Below, piece by piece: positions 25,058-32,341 of a DNA stretch of 36,590 bases. The translations under genes and the position numbers were made by a program. Source of the stretch: JAAZPG01 sp012797375 (GTDB taxonomy: Bacteria; Acidobacteriota; Aminicenantia; Aminicenantales; UBA4085); contig CALMMC010000080.1 in NCBI GenBank assembly GCA_937868205.1, positions 1 through 36,590 on the forward strand. The letters run 5' to 3'. How positions within the stretch are numbered: the stretch's first letter is position 1; every line of letters begins with the position of its first letter. The notes beneath the pieces are model-generated. The model made no database searches. It was not told the origin of the DNA and worked only from the letters and a program-made list of their open reading frames with translations.

Positions 25058-25852
25058 CTAACGGACGAGGGAAACCAGCGATATCCAGGCGGGAATGGGG
25101 ACTTGTTCGGGACGGACGGTCTTGGCCAGGCCGAGGGAGGCCAAGGCGGCCTCCCCCTTATCCGGGGGGATCCCCATGGCCAGGAAATTATTGAGCAAGG
25201 TTTTCCGGCGCTGGGCGAAAGCACCGCCGAGGAATTTCCGGAAGCCCGCCTCGTCGGCGACCGGGTGAAGGGGGGCCGCCCGGCGGATCATCGAGACAAC
25301 GGCCGAATCGACCTTGGGCGGCGGACTAAACGAGCCGGGGGCGACCCGGAAGAGGATTTTCACCTCGAAAAAAATCTGGAGCATGATCGAAAGCGGGGCG
25401 AACTCCTTCGTTCCCGGCCCGGCCGCGATCCGTTCCGCGACCTCCCGCTGGAGAAGAAAGGAGGCCCGGGAAAACAGCCGCCGCTCCTCCCAGACGCGGG
25501 CTAAAAACGGACCCGAGATCGAGTACGGCAGGTTGCCGGCGATTTTCACCGGCGGAGAAACTCCGGCCGTTTCCCGGATCAGGCGCTCGAAGGAGACTTC
25601 CAGGGCGTCGCCCTCGACGACGGCGACGTTTCCCGGCTTCTCCGCGTTCAGGGATTCGGCCAGGATGCGGTCCTTCTCGACGGCCACGATCATTCGGACA
25701 AGGGGGGATAGCGCCCGGGTGAGCGCCCCCTTGCCGGGGCCGATTTCGATGACCACATCCCCGGGGCGGGGATCGATCGTCCGGGCGATTTTATCAAGCA
25801 GCCGGAGATCGCGAAGAAAATGCTGGCCGAGGACCTGGCGCCGGGTTTTCAA
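25058..25852 (-). CDS. rsmA: 16S rRNA dimethyladenosine transferase RsmA (KsgA)
   Basis: The 264-residue enzyme dimethylates two adjacent adenines in the 3' terminal helix of 16S rRNA late in small-subunit assembly. The SAM site is EIGPGKGALT (glycines 38, 40 and 42), the catalytic motif is NLPYS (107-111), and the N-terminal GQHFL matches the family GQNFL block. The length is normal. The start is a TTG at 25852 that overlaps the stop of the upstream glycosyltransferase gene as TTGA. Translation therefore probably depends on coupling. It is the last gene after two sugar-transferase genes, an odd placement for a ribosome-assembly enzyme. Confidence 0.95.
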   Translation of the reverse strand: MKTRRQVLGQHFLRDLRLLDKIARTIDPRPGDVVIEIGPGKGALTRALSPLVRMIVAVEKDRILAESLNAEKPGNVAVVEGDALEVSFERLIRETAGVSPPVKIAGNLPYSISGPFLARVWEERRLFSRASFLLQREVAERIAAGPGTKEFAPLSIMLQIFFEVKILFRVAPGSFSPPPKVDSAVVSMIRRAAPLHPVADEAGFRKFLGGAFAQRRKTLLNNFLAMGIPPDKGEAALASLGLAKTVRPEQVPIPAWISLVSLVR

Positions 25853-26601
25853 CGCGCGGCCTTCACCGTCTCCCGGGTGTAGCGCTTCTTGAATTTGACG
25901 GCCATGACCAGGGTTTCGAGAAGGGAGAGAAAATCCAGCTTCGTCCGGCCGCGGACCCGGTCGACGAAGACGATCGGCGCCTCGGCGATCCGGAAGCCGA
26001 GGAGAGAGGTTTTGCGGAGGATTTCCAGGACGACGGATTGGCCGACGGAGATCAGGTCGTCCAGGTCCACGGCTTCGAGAACCTCGCGCCGGTACAGACG
26101 GTAGCCCGAGGAGACGTCGCGGATCGACAACCCGTAAAGCCGCCGGATGAACGTCCCGACGCAGAAGGTGATGAAGCGGCGATGAAGGCCGCGGTCGGCA
26201 TCCCGGCCGCCCGGAACAAACCGGGACCCGAGGACGAGGTCGGCTTGGGCGGCCGCGGCCAGCAGGTCCGGGATGTATTTCGGGGCGTGGGAGAAATCCG
26301 CGTCCATCTCGACGACGAAATCCGCGCCGAGGGCCAGGGCGGCCTTCAGCCCGTCGATGCCGCCGGCGCCGCGGCCGCGGCGCTTCTTCCGGACGAGGGC
26401 GTGGACGCGGGGATCGGCCGCCGCCCGCTCCTCGGCCCAGCGGCCGGTGCCGTCCGGGGAATCGTCGTCGGCCACGACGACCCGGACATCGGCGTCCAGG
26501 GGTAGGGCGAGGATCGCCTCGACCATGTCGGCGATGTTCTCCTTCTCGTTGTAAGTCGGGAGCATCACCGCCAAAAGCGGCTTGCGGGCCGGCTCGCTCA
26601 C
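25849..26601 (-). CDS. DPM1-like polyprenol-phosphate sugar synthase (GT2)
   Basis: The 250-residue GT-A enzyme has the nucleotide-sugar motif DDD (45-47, in VVADDDSPDGTG) and the metal-binding DAD (100-102, in EMDADFSHAP). The SSGYRLYRR and RTKLD-type C-terminal blocks mark the dolichol-phosphate-mannose-synthase group, and no C-terminal membrane helices are present. It would move a sugar from a nucleotide donor to polyprenyl phosphate, making the donor that GT39 enzymes use. The start is the GTG at 26601, which overlaps the GT9 stop as GTGA; a longer frame to 26700 lies inside the GT9 gene. It overlaps rsmA by 4 nt at the other end. Confidence 0.87.
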   Translation of the reverse strand: MSEPARKPLLAVMLPTYNEKENIADMVEAILALPLDADVRVVVADDDSPDGTGRWAEERAAADPRVHALVRKKRRGRGAGGIDGLKAALALGADFVVEMDADFSHAPKYIPDLLAAAAQADLVLGSRFVPGGRDADRGLHRRFITFCVGTFIRRLYGLSIRDVSSGYRLYRREVLEAVDLDDLISVGQSVVLEILRKTSLLGFRIAEAPIVFVDRVRGRTKLDFLSLLETLVMAVKFKKRYTRETVKAAR

Positions 26602-27713
26602 GGGACGGCGACCTCCCGGACGGCTTGGAGCACCATGTCCGGCGTGAGGCGTTTCATGCAGACGGGCCGGGGACAGGCCTGCTTGTAGCAGGGGGCGCAT
26701 TCCGCCCCGGCGAAGAGCTTGGGACCGCGTCCGTACATCTCGATTTCAGCCGGGCAGGTCGGCCCGAACAAGGCCACGGTTTTCTTTTTCAGGGCCAAGG
26801 CCAGGTGCATGGCCAGCGTGTCCGAGCAGACGACGACGTCCATCTTGGCCAGGAAGCCGGCGAATTCGAGGAGGGTGTTGTCCGTGCCGGTGTCGAAGAC
26901 CTTGAGCTTGCTCCGGCGGGCCAGCCGCTGGTTGAGGGCTTTCTCGCGCGGGCCGCCGAGGAGGAAGATGTTGGCGTTGAGGGCCCGCTTCAGCTTCGGG
27001 ATGAGTTCCAGGAAATGGTCCTCGGGCCATTGTTTGGTCGTGAACTTCGCCCCGGCGCCCGTGTTCAAGCCGATGTTGAGCCGCTTTTTCGGCACTTTGC
27101 GGTCGAGGAAAAAGCGCTCGGCTTTTTGACGCGGGGCGTCGGCCAGAACGAAGACGTAATCGTCGGCCTGGTACTCGATCTCGGCCGCCTCGAAGATGGC
27201 CTCTTGATAGGTCATTCGATTGACCCGGAACTTGAGGTCGTCGTCGACGCCGAGCCGGAGGGAATAGGCGGCCGCCGGGGTGAGGGCCGTGAGGTTGCCG
27301 TGTTCGTTCAGGCCGAAGCCGAGCTTGCGGGGCGCGTCCAGCAGAACGGCCAGGGCGGTCAGGCCCGGATCCTTGTCCAATGAATAGACCGCGTCGAACC
27401 GCTGGGCCCGGAGGGCGAGCAGGGTTTCCGCGTTCAAGGGGACGACCCGGTCGATCAGGGGGATGCCGCGGAGAAGGTCGACGGTTTCCTCGTCCACCAG
27501 CCAGGTGATGAACGCCTCGGAATACTGCCGCTTCAGGCCCGTCAGGAGGGGGGTCGTCCGGAGAACGTCCCCTTGGGCCCGGCACTTGATGACCAGGATT
27601 TTGGGCCCGAAGGGCTTGAAATGGGGGCAGTGGTCGCATGTCCGCTTATAAACGCAGGGTTTTTCGCCCTTGAAATAGATGCAATTCGTCTCGACGAGCA
27701 GGGAGGTTGCCAT
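26598..27713 (-). CDS. GT9 heptosyltransferase-family glycosyltransferase with two cysteine clusters
   Basis: The 371-residue protein has the GT-B heptosyltransferase core: ILVIKCRAQGDVLRTTPLL near the start, LNTGAGAKFTTKQWPEDHF in the middle, and the donor-site block VVCSDTLAMHLALALKKKTVALFGPTCPAE. It would add a sugar to lipopolysaccharide core or a related glycan in the cytoplasm. Two extra features stand out: an N-terminal cysteine module (C11, C20, C26, C29) before the first strand, and a C-terminal set (C339, C342, C347, C352). Together they could bind metal. The gene heads a three-gene run with the DPM1-like gene and rsmA, and its own promoter lies in the 107 bp upstream. Confidence 0.86.
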   Translation of the reverse strand: MATSLLVETNCIYFKGEKPCVYKRTCDHCPHFKPFGPKILVIKCRAQGDVLRTTPLLTGLKRQYSEAFITWLVDEETVDLLRGIPLIDRVVPLNAETLLALRAQRFDAVYSLDKDPGLTALAVLLDAPRKLGFGLNEHGNLTALTPAAAYSLRLGVDDDLKFRVNRMTYQEAIFEAAEIEYQADDYVFVLADAPRQKAERFFLDRKVPKKRLNIGLNTGAGAKFTTKQWPEDHFLELIPKLKRALNANIFLLGGPREKALNQRLARRSKLKVFDTGTDNTLLEFAGFLAKMDVVVCSDTLAMHLALALKKKTVALFGPTCPAEIEMYGRGPKLFAGAECAPCYKQACPRPVCMKRLTPDMVLQAVREVAVP

Positions 27714-27720
27714 CAGCCGT

Positions 27721-27751
27721 ATGTTATGCCATATCGCCGGGTTTGTCGCAA
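27721..27751 (-). promoter_or_regulatory. Promoter of the GT9 gene, leaderless type
   Basis: On the minus strand TTGCGA (27746-27751), 19 nt and TAACAT (27721-27726) precede the ATG at 27713 by 7 nt. The spacer is long and the -10 imperfect, but the distance to the start codon matches the other cases. There is no Shine-Dalgarno. Confidence 0.4.
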
Positions 27752-27820
27752 GTCAGCCGATCCGGGCCGCCGGCCGTTCCTTTCAAGGATCGCCGGCCTG
27801 GCTTGAAGTCCCCCGAATCC

Positions 27821-28498
27821 CTATTTTTTCCGGGCGACGTAGAGGATGTGGGAGTAGGCGTAGCCACGGTGGAGGGGGATGATCTCCACGTCGAATCCCA
27901 GGCCGGCGAGGGTGGCGGCATAATCCTCCCGGCCCCGGAAATGGAACCGCGAGCCGAGGGTGAAGCCGACGATCTTGACGGAGATTGTCTCCTGGACCGC
28001 GTTCCAAGCATATTTCCAGCGGGGCGCGAGGTCCATTTCCTTCAGGATCAGCGTTCCCCCGGAGGGCAGGGCCCCGGCGCACTTCTTTAATATCGCGTTC
28101 TGAGTCTCGACCGGCAGGAGGTAGAGGACGTCGATGATTGTGCAAGCGCCGGTTTTGGGGTAAGGGGCGGAAACGACGTTGCCGAGCCGGAAATCCACGC
28201 CGCGAAGCTTCCCCAGGAACCGCCGGGCGGCCGTGATTTTCCGGGCGTCGAGATCGATTCCGATGATCTTCCGGTCCGGGGAACCAAGCTTCAGGATGGC
28301 CGTGAACAAGCCGTTCCCGCAGCCGAGGTCTAAAATGTCGCACCCGTCCGGGACGTAGGCTTCGATCCGGAGAATCGGACACATGCGGAACTTAAGGCGC
28401 GGATAGAGCTTCATCGGGAAACCGGCGCCGCGAAAGAGGCCGTAGACGGCTCTTCGGGTGACGCGGACGGGGCGGAGCGAGGCGGACACAGGAGTCAC
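27821..28498 (-). CDS. Class I SAM-dependent methyltransferase
   Basis: The 225-residue protein has the SAM-binding motif I ILDLGCGNG (55-63), motif II with the acidic GIDLD at the end of the second strand, and further Rossmann strands (CTIIDVLYLL, GGTLILKEMD). The family resembles type 11/12 small-molecule methyltransferases. The N-terminal 45 residues are basic and hydrophobic and may lie on the membrane. The substrate is unknown. The start is GTG at 28498 with AAGGA 7 nt upstream, and the gene lies 9 bp after asnB. A sugar or lipid substrate is suggested only by the surrounding transferase genes. Confidence 0.82.
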   Translation of the reverse strand: MTPVSASLRPVRVTRRAVYGLFRGAGFPMKLYPRLKFRMCPILRIEAYVPDGCDILDLGCGNGLFTAILKLGSPDRKIIGIDLDARKITAARRFLGKLRGVDFRLGNVVSAPYPKTGACTIIDVLYLLPVETQNAILKKCAGALPSGGTLILKEMDLAPRWKYAWNAVQETISVKIVGFTLGSRFHFRGREDYAATLAGLGFDVEIIPLHRGYAYSHILYVARKK

Positions 28499-28507
28499 GA
28501 TTGATCC

Positions 28508-30394
28508 TTATCGGCCATAGCGGTCATACCAGTTCTGGAAGATGATCAGCGGCCACAGCAGCTGGCGGTGGTTGTGCGAGCCGGCGAAATGCTCCTTCAA
28601 TATCGAATCGACGAAGCCCTGGTCGAAAAAACCATGCCGGCGAAGGCGGTCGGGGGCGAGGGTCTCGAGAACGAAGCTCTTCAAGCCGTTCCGCATCCAG
28701 ACGCCGAGGGGGATGTCAAAACCGATTTTTTTCTTGTTCAGGATCGACTCCGGGAGGCGGCCGGCCAAAGCTTTCTTGAGGATGTCCTTGGACCGGAAGC
28801 CCCGGAGCTTGAGGGAGCTGGGAATCGCGGCGGCGAACTCGACGAACGTGTAATCGAGGAACGGCGCCCGGATCTCGAGCGAGGCGGCCATGCTCATCCG
28901 GTCGACTTTCGGCAGAAGGTCGTCCTGGAGGTAAAGCTTCAAGTCGAGGTAGGCGATCCGGTCGAGCGGATCGGCCGCCCGGGTGTTCGCGGCGTGGAAG
29001 GCGACCGGGGCGTAAGGATCCTCGGCCAGGGCGGCGTTGATGGGGGGAGCGAACAGCCGCCGCCGGAGCTCGGGCGGATAGGCCCCCCACCAGATGAAAT
29101 TCGCGATTTCCGGCGGGTATTCCGCGCCGCTCACAAACTTTTTGGCCTTGAATTCGAAGCTCAGCCGGCGGGCCGAGGCGGGAAGGGCCCGGACGACCGG
29201 CCGGATGAGGCCGCGTCTCGCGAAGCCGGGGACCTTCCGGTACCAGCGGGCCGCCTTGTAGGCCTTGTACGTGTCGTACCCGGCGAACAGCTCGTCCCCT
29301 CCGTCCCCGGCCAGGGCGACGGTGACGTATGCGCGGGCCAGCTTGGAGATCACGTAGGTCGGGATGATGGAGGCGTCGGCCAGGGGCTCGTCCAGGAAGC
29401 CGGCCAGCGTCGGAACGAGGCCGCTGACTTCGGCCGGGGTGACCACGAATTCGCGGTGATCGGTCCCGAACGTGTCGGCCACGATCCGGGCGGCGTCGAG
29501 CTCATCGAACGATTTTTCCCGGAAGCCGATGGAGTACGTCTTGATCCCCGCCCCGGCGACCTCGCTCATCAGGGCGGTGACGGCGCTGGAATCGATGCCG
29601 CCGCTGAGAAAGACGCCGAGGGGGACGTCGGAGATGAGCCGGCGCCGGACGGATTCCCGGAGCCGGTCGATGATCTCCGCCGTGTATTCGGCCGCCGGGC
29701 GGGGGACAATCGCCGTTTCGGCGTGGCGGACGTCCCAGTAGGAAAGCTCGGTTTCCTTCCCGTCCTCGAAAACGAGCAGGCGGCCGGGCAGGATTTTCCG
29801 GATCCCGCGGAAGATCGAGCGCGGGGCCGGAATGTACTCGAAAGTGAAGAACCGGGCCAGGGACTCGAGGTCGATGTCCCGGGGAATCGGGGCCTGGAGG
29901 AGGGCCTTGATCTCGGAGGCGAAATAGAGCCTCGATCCGATCCGGCAATAATGGAGCGGTTTGACTCCCAAGCGGTCGCGGGCCAGGACGAGGCGGCGGC
30001 TTTTCGCGTCCCAGAGGACGACGGCGAACATCCCGTTGAGGGCGTGGACGAAATCCGTTCCCCGTTCCTCGTAAAGATGAACGACGACTTCGGTATCGGA
30101 CTGCGTGGCCAGGACATGGCCCCGGGCGAGGAGATCCTTGCGGATCTCGGGGAAATTATAGATTTCCCCGTTCATCACGACCCAGACCGTCCGGTCCTCG
30201 TTGGCCATCGGCTGGTGACCGGTGACGAGGTCGATGATGCTCAGGCGGCGCATCCCCAGGGCGGCTTGTCCATCGATATGGAAGCCCTCGTCGTCGGGCC
30301 CGCGGTGGATCAGGGTGCGGGTCATCCGCTTGAGAAGGTCCGGGGCGCCGGGGTCGAGTCCCCGGCCGTCGACGAATCCGCAGATGCCGCACAT
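28508..30394 (-). CDS. asnB: Glutamine-hydrolysing asparagine synthase-like amidotransferase
   Basis: The 628-residue protein starts MCGICGF, leaving Cys2 as the N-terminal glutaminase nucleophile. Glutaminase blocks HRGPDDEG, NGEIYN and SDTEVV follow. The synthase domain has the PP-loop SGGIDSS (264-270) and a downstream LYLQDDLLPKVDRMSM block. Classic AsnB makes asparagine from aspartate and glutamine. Members in glycan clusters often amidate sugar acids or serve exosortase-type systems, so the true substrate is open. The ATG at 30394 is required to expose Cys2; an upstream ATG at 30403 overlaps the -10 element. The methyltransferase gene follows after 9 bp. Confidence 0.9.
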   Translation of the reverse strand: MCGICGFVDGRGLDPGAPDLLKRMTRTLIHRGPDDEGFHIDGQAALGMRRLSIIDLVTGHQPMANEDRTVWVVMNGEIYNFPEIRKDLLARGHVLATQSDTEVVVHLYEERGTDFVHALNGMFAVVLWDAKSRRLVLARDRLGVKPLHYCRIGSRLYFASEIKALLQAPIPRDIDLESLARFFTFEYIPAPRSIFRGIRKILPGRLLVFEDGKETELSYWDVRHAETAIVPRPAAEYTAEIIDRLRESVRRRLISDVPLGVFLSGGIDSSAVTALMSEVAGAGIKTYSIGFREKSFDELDAARIVADTFGTDHREFVVTPAEVSGLVPTLAGFLDEPLADASIIPTYVISKLARAYVTVALAGDGGDELFAGYDTYKAYKAARWYRKVPGFARRGLIRPVVRALPASARRLSFEFKAKKFVSGAEYPPEIANFIWWGAYPPELRRRLFAPPINAALAEDPYAPVAFHAANTRAADPLDRIAYLDLKLYLQDDLLPKVDRMSMAASLEIRAPFLDYTFVEFAAAIPSSLKLRGFRSKDILKKALAGRLPESILNKKKIGFDIPLGVWMRNGLKSFVLETLAPDRLRRHGFFDQGFVDSILKEHFAGSHNHRQLLWPLIIFQNWYDRYGR

Positions 30395-30401
30395 GGCGTT
30401 C

Positions 30402-30407
30402 ATTTTA
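30402..30407 (-). promoter_or_regulatory. -10 element of asnB, leaderless type
   Basis: TAAAAT on the minus strand lies 7 nt before the ATG of MCGICG. No good -35 is seen. If used, this promoter excludes the upstream ATG at 30403, in agreement with the need for Cys2. Confidence 0.45.
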
Positions 30408-30437
30408 AACGGATTCGTTCCAAAAGACCACAATTTC

Positions 30438-30466
30438 TTGCGCCGGAAGCGGCAAAAGTGTACCCT
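30438..30466 (+). promoter_or_regulatory. Promoter of the ydjC-gtrB-GT39-acyltransferase operon
   Basis: TTGCGC (30438-30443), a 17-nt spacer and TACCCT (30461-30466) precede the ATG at 30484 by 17 nt. A leader of about 10 nt is expected. GAGGGG (30467-30472) lies 11 nt before the ATG and may be only partly transcribed. Confidence 0.4.
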
Positions 30467-30483
30467 GAGGGGCGGAATCCGGG

Positions 30484-31332
30484 ATGAAGAAAATCATCAT
30501 CAACGCCGACGATTTCGGCCTGTGCGCGCCGGTCAACGAAGGAATCATTCTGGCCCATCGCCGGGGGATCCTGACGAGTGCCACCCTGATGACCAACACG
30601 CCGGGATTCGAGCAGGCGGTCGCCCTGGCCCGGGAGAATCCCGCCCTGGGCGTCGGCGTGCACCTGAACATCGTCCGCGGCCGGCCGCTTTCCCCGCCGG
30701 AGGAAATCCCGACGCTCGTCGGGCCCGACGGCCGCTTCCCGGCCGGCGCGGGGCGGATTCTCCTGAAGCTGGCGGCCGGCCGGATCCGTCCCGCCGAGAT
30801 CGAGCGGGAGCTCCGGGCCCAGATCGAGAAAGCCCGGGCGACGGGCCTTCCCCTGACCCATCTCGACAGCGAAAAGCACATGCACGCCGCCCCGGCTGTT
30901 TTCAAGATCGTTCTCCGGCTGGGGCGGGAATACGGCTTCCGCAGAGTCCGGTTCATCCGGGAATACGGCTTCTCCCGCCATCCCGCTCAATCCCTGAAGG
31001 CGGCGTTTCTTTCCCTCTGCTGCGCCCGGATGAGGCGCCGGGTCCGGGCCGCCGGATTCGTGATCACCGATTCGTTTTATGGTATATGTAATAGCGGCCG
31101 GATGAGCGCGGCCCGGCTCCGCCGGATTTTCCGCCGGGTCGGGGAAGGAACGGCGGAAATCGGGGTCCACCCCGGATTTCAGAATCCGGAGCTGTTCGCC
31201 GTTGAGGCCGAGGTCGGGCGTTATTACATCAACGCCTTCCGGGAGGGCGAGCTCCAGGCTTTGCTCGACCCGGGCCTGCCCGCGGCCGCCCGGGCCTCAA
31301 ACGTCGCCTTGGTGAACTTCAATGGAATATGA
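30484..31332 (+). CDS. YdjC/ChbG-family carbohydrate deacetylase
   Basis: The 282-residue protein opens with INADDFG (metal-binding Asp10/Asp11). It carries GVGVHLN (His60) and a THLDSEKHMH block (His136, His142, His144), the metal and catalytic elements of the YdjC fold. The family removes acetyl groups from chitin oligosaccharides or, in HpnK-like members, from hopanoid-linked N-acetylglucosamine. The second role fits the lipid-linked glycan genes around it, though sequence alone does not decide. It is the first gene of a plus-strand run, overlaps the next by 11 nt, and is divergent from asnB across 89 bp. Confidence 0.85.
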   Translation: MKKIIINADDFGLCAPVNEGIILAHRRGILTSATLMTNTPGFEQAVALARENPALGVGVHLNIVRGRPLSPPEEIPTLVGPDGRFPAGAGRILLKLAAGRIRPAEIERELRAQIEKARATGLPLTHLDSEKHMHAAPAVFKIVLRLGREYGFRRVRFIREYGFSRHPAQSLKAAFLSLCCARMRRRVRAAGFVITDSFYGICNSGRMSAARLRRIFRRVGEGTAEIGVHPGFQNPELFAVEAEVGRYYINAFREGELQALLDPGLPAAARASNVALVNFNGI

Positions 31333-32329
31333 CATCCGAAAGAACGATCCGGAACATCCCCAGGTTTCCATCGTCGTCCCTTTCTATAACGAGGAAGGAA
31401 ACGTCGAGGAAATGCACCGGCGGCTGAAAGCCGTTCTGGAACAGACCGGCCGGACCTGCGAGATCATCTATGTCGACGACGGAAGCCGGGACCGGACCTA
31501 CGAGATGCTCCGGGCGATCTACCAGCGCGACCCGGCTGTCCGGGTCATCAAGCTCCGCCGCAACTTCGGCCAGACGGCCGGCCTCCAGGCGGGATTTGAC
31601 CATGTCCGGGGCGATATCATCATTTCCATGGACGGCGACCTCCAGCATGCTCCGGAGGAAATCCCCCAGTTCCTGGCTAAAATCGACGAGGGCTATGACA
31701 TCGTCAGCGGCTGGCGGGTGGACCGCAAGGACAACGCCCTTTTCCGCAAGTTCCCCTCCAAGGTGGCCAACCGGATCATGGGACGGCTGGTCAAGGTCAA
31801 GATCCATGACTTCGGCACAACGTACAAGGCCTACCGGCGGGAGGTCATCAGCAGCATCCGCCTGTTCGGAGAGCTCCACCGCTTCATCCCGGCCCTCATC
31901 AGCCGGGAGGGCTTCAAGATCACCGAGATCCCGATTTCGAACATCAACCGGCTCAAGGGGAAATCCAATTACGGGATTTCACGGGTGAAGCGCGTCTTTT
32001 TCGACCTCATCACCGTGAAGTTCATGGTCAGCTTCATCGACCGGCCGCTGCAGATCTTCGGCCTTCTAGGGATGGTCTTCGGCTCGGCCGGCTTCTTGAT
32101 CGCCGCGGTGATCACGGTTGGATTCTATTTCCTAAGCTGGAACATCAAGGAAAACATGGGGAATCTTATCTTCAGCGTCTTCCTCATGATCCTGGGCATC
32201 TTTTTCATCATGATCGGGCTGCTGGCCGAAGTCGTTTCCCGGATTTATTTCCAGACCCACCGGATCCGGATTTATTCGGTCGACCGGATCGACGACCGGA
32301 CGGGAGACGACGGGGGCCGCGCCGCCTAG
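31322..32329 (+). CDS. GtrB/ArnC-like membrane GT2 glycosyltransferase
   Basis: The 335-residue protein has an N-terminal GT-A domain with the DDG (52-54, in IYVDDGSRDRT) and DGD (104-106, in SMDGDLQHAPEEIP) motifs, the RRNFGQTAGLQAGFDHV block, and two C-terminal membrane helices (about 232-262 and 277-305). This is the layout of polyprenol-phosphate sugar synthases such as GtrB, which load glucose or another sugar onto undecaprenyl phosphate. It is followed 12 bp later by a GT39 enzyme, the class that uses such donors. Translation probably couples to ydjC through an 11-nt overlap, with GGTGA upstream of the ATG. Confidence 0.9.
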   Translation: MEYDIRKNDPEHPQVSIVVPFYNEEGNVEEMHRRLKAVLEQTGRTCEIIYVDDGSRDRTYEMLRAIYQRDPAVRVIKLRRNFGQTAGLQAGFDHVRGDIIISMDGDLQHAPEEIPQFLAKIDEGYDIVSGWRVDRKDNALFRKFPSKVANRIMGRLVKVKIHDFGTTYKAYRREVISSIRLFGELHRFIPALISREGFKITEIPISNINRLKGKSNYGISRVKRVFFDLITVKFMVSFIDRPLQIFGLLGMVFGSAGFLIAAVITVGFYFLSWNIKENMGNLIFSVFLMILGIFFIMIGLLAEVVSRIYFQTHRIRIYSVDRIDDRTGDDGGRAA

Positions 32330-32341
32330 GGACGGTTCCGC

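Noticed and set aside
28568..30487. 639-codon plus-strand frame opposite asnB
   Set aside because: asnB carries every catalytic motif; the opposite frame carries none.
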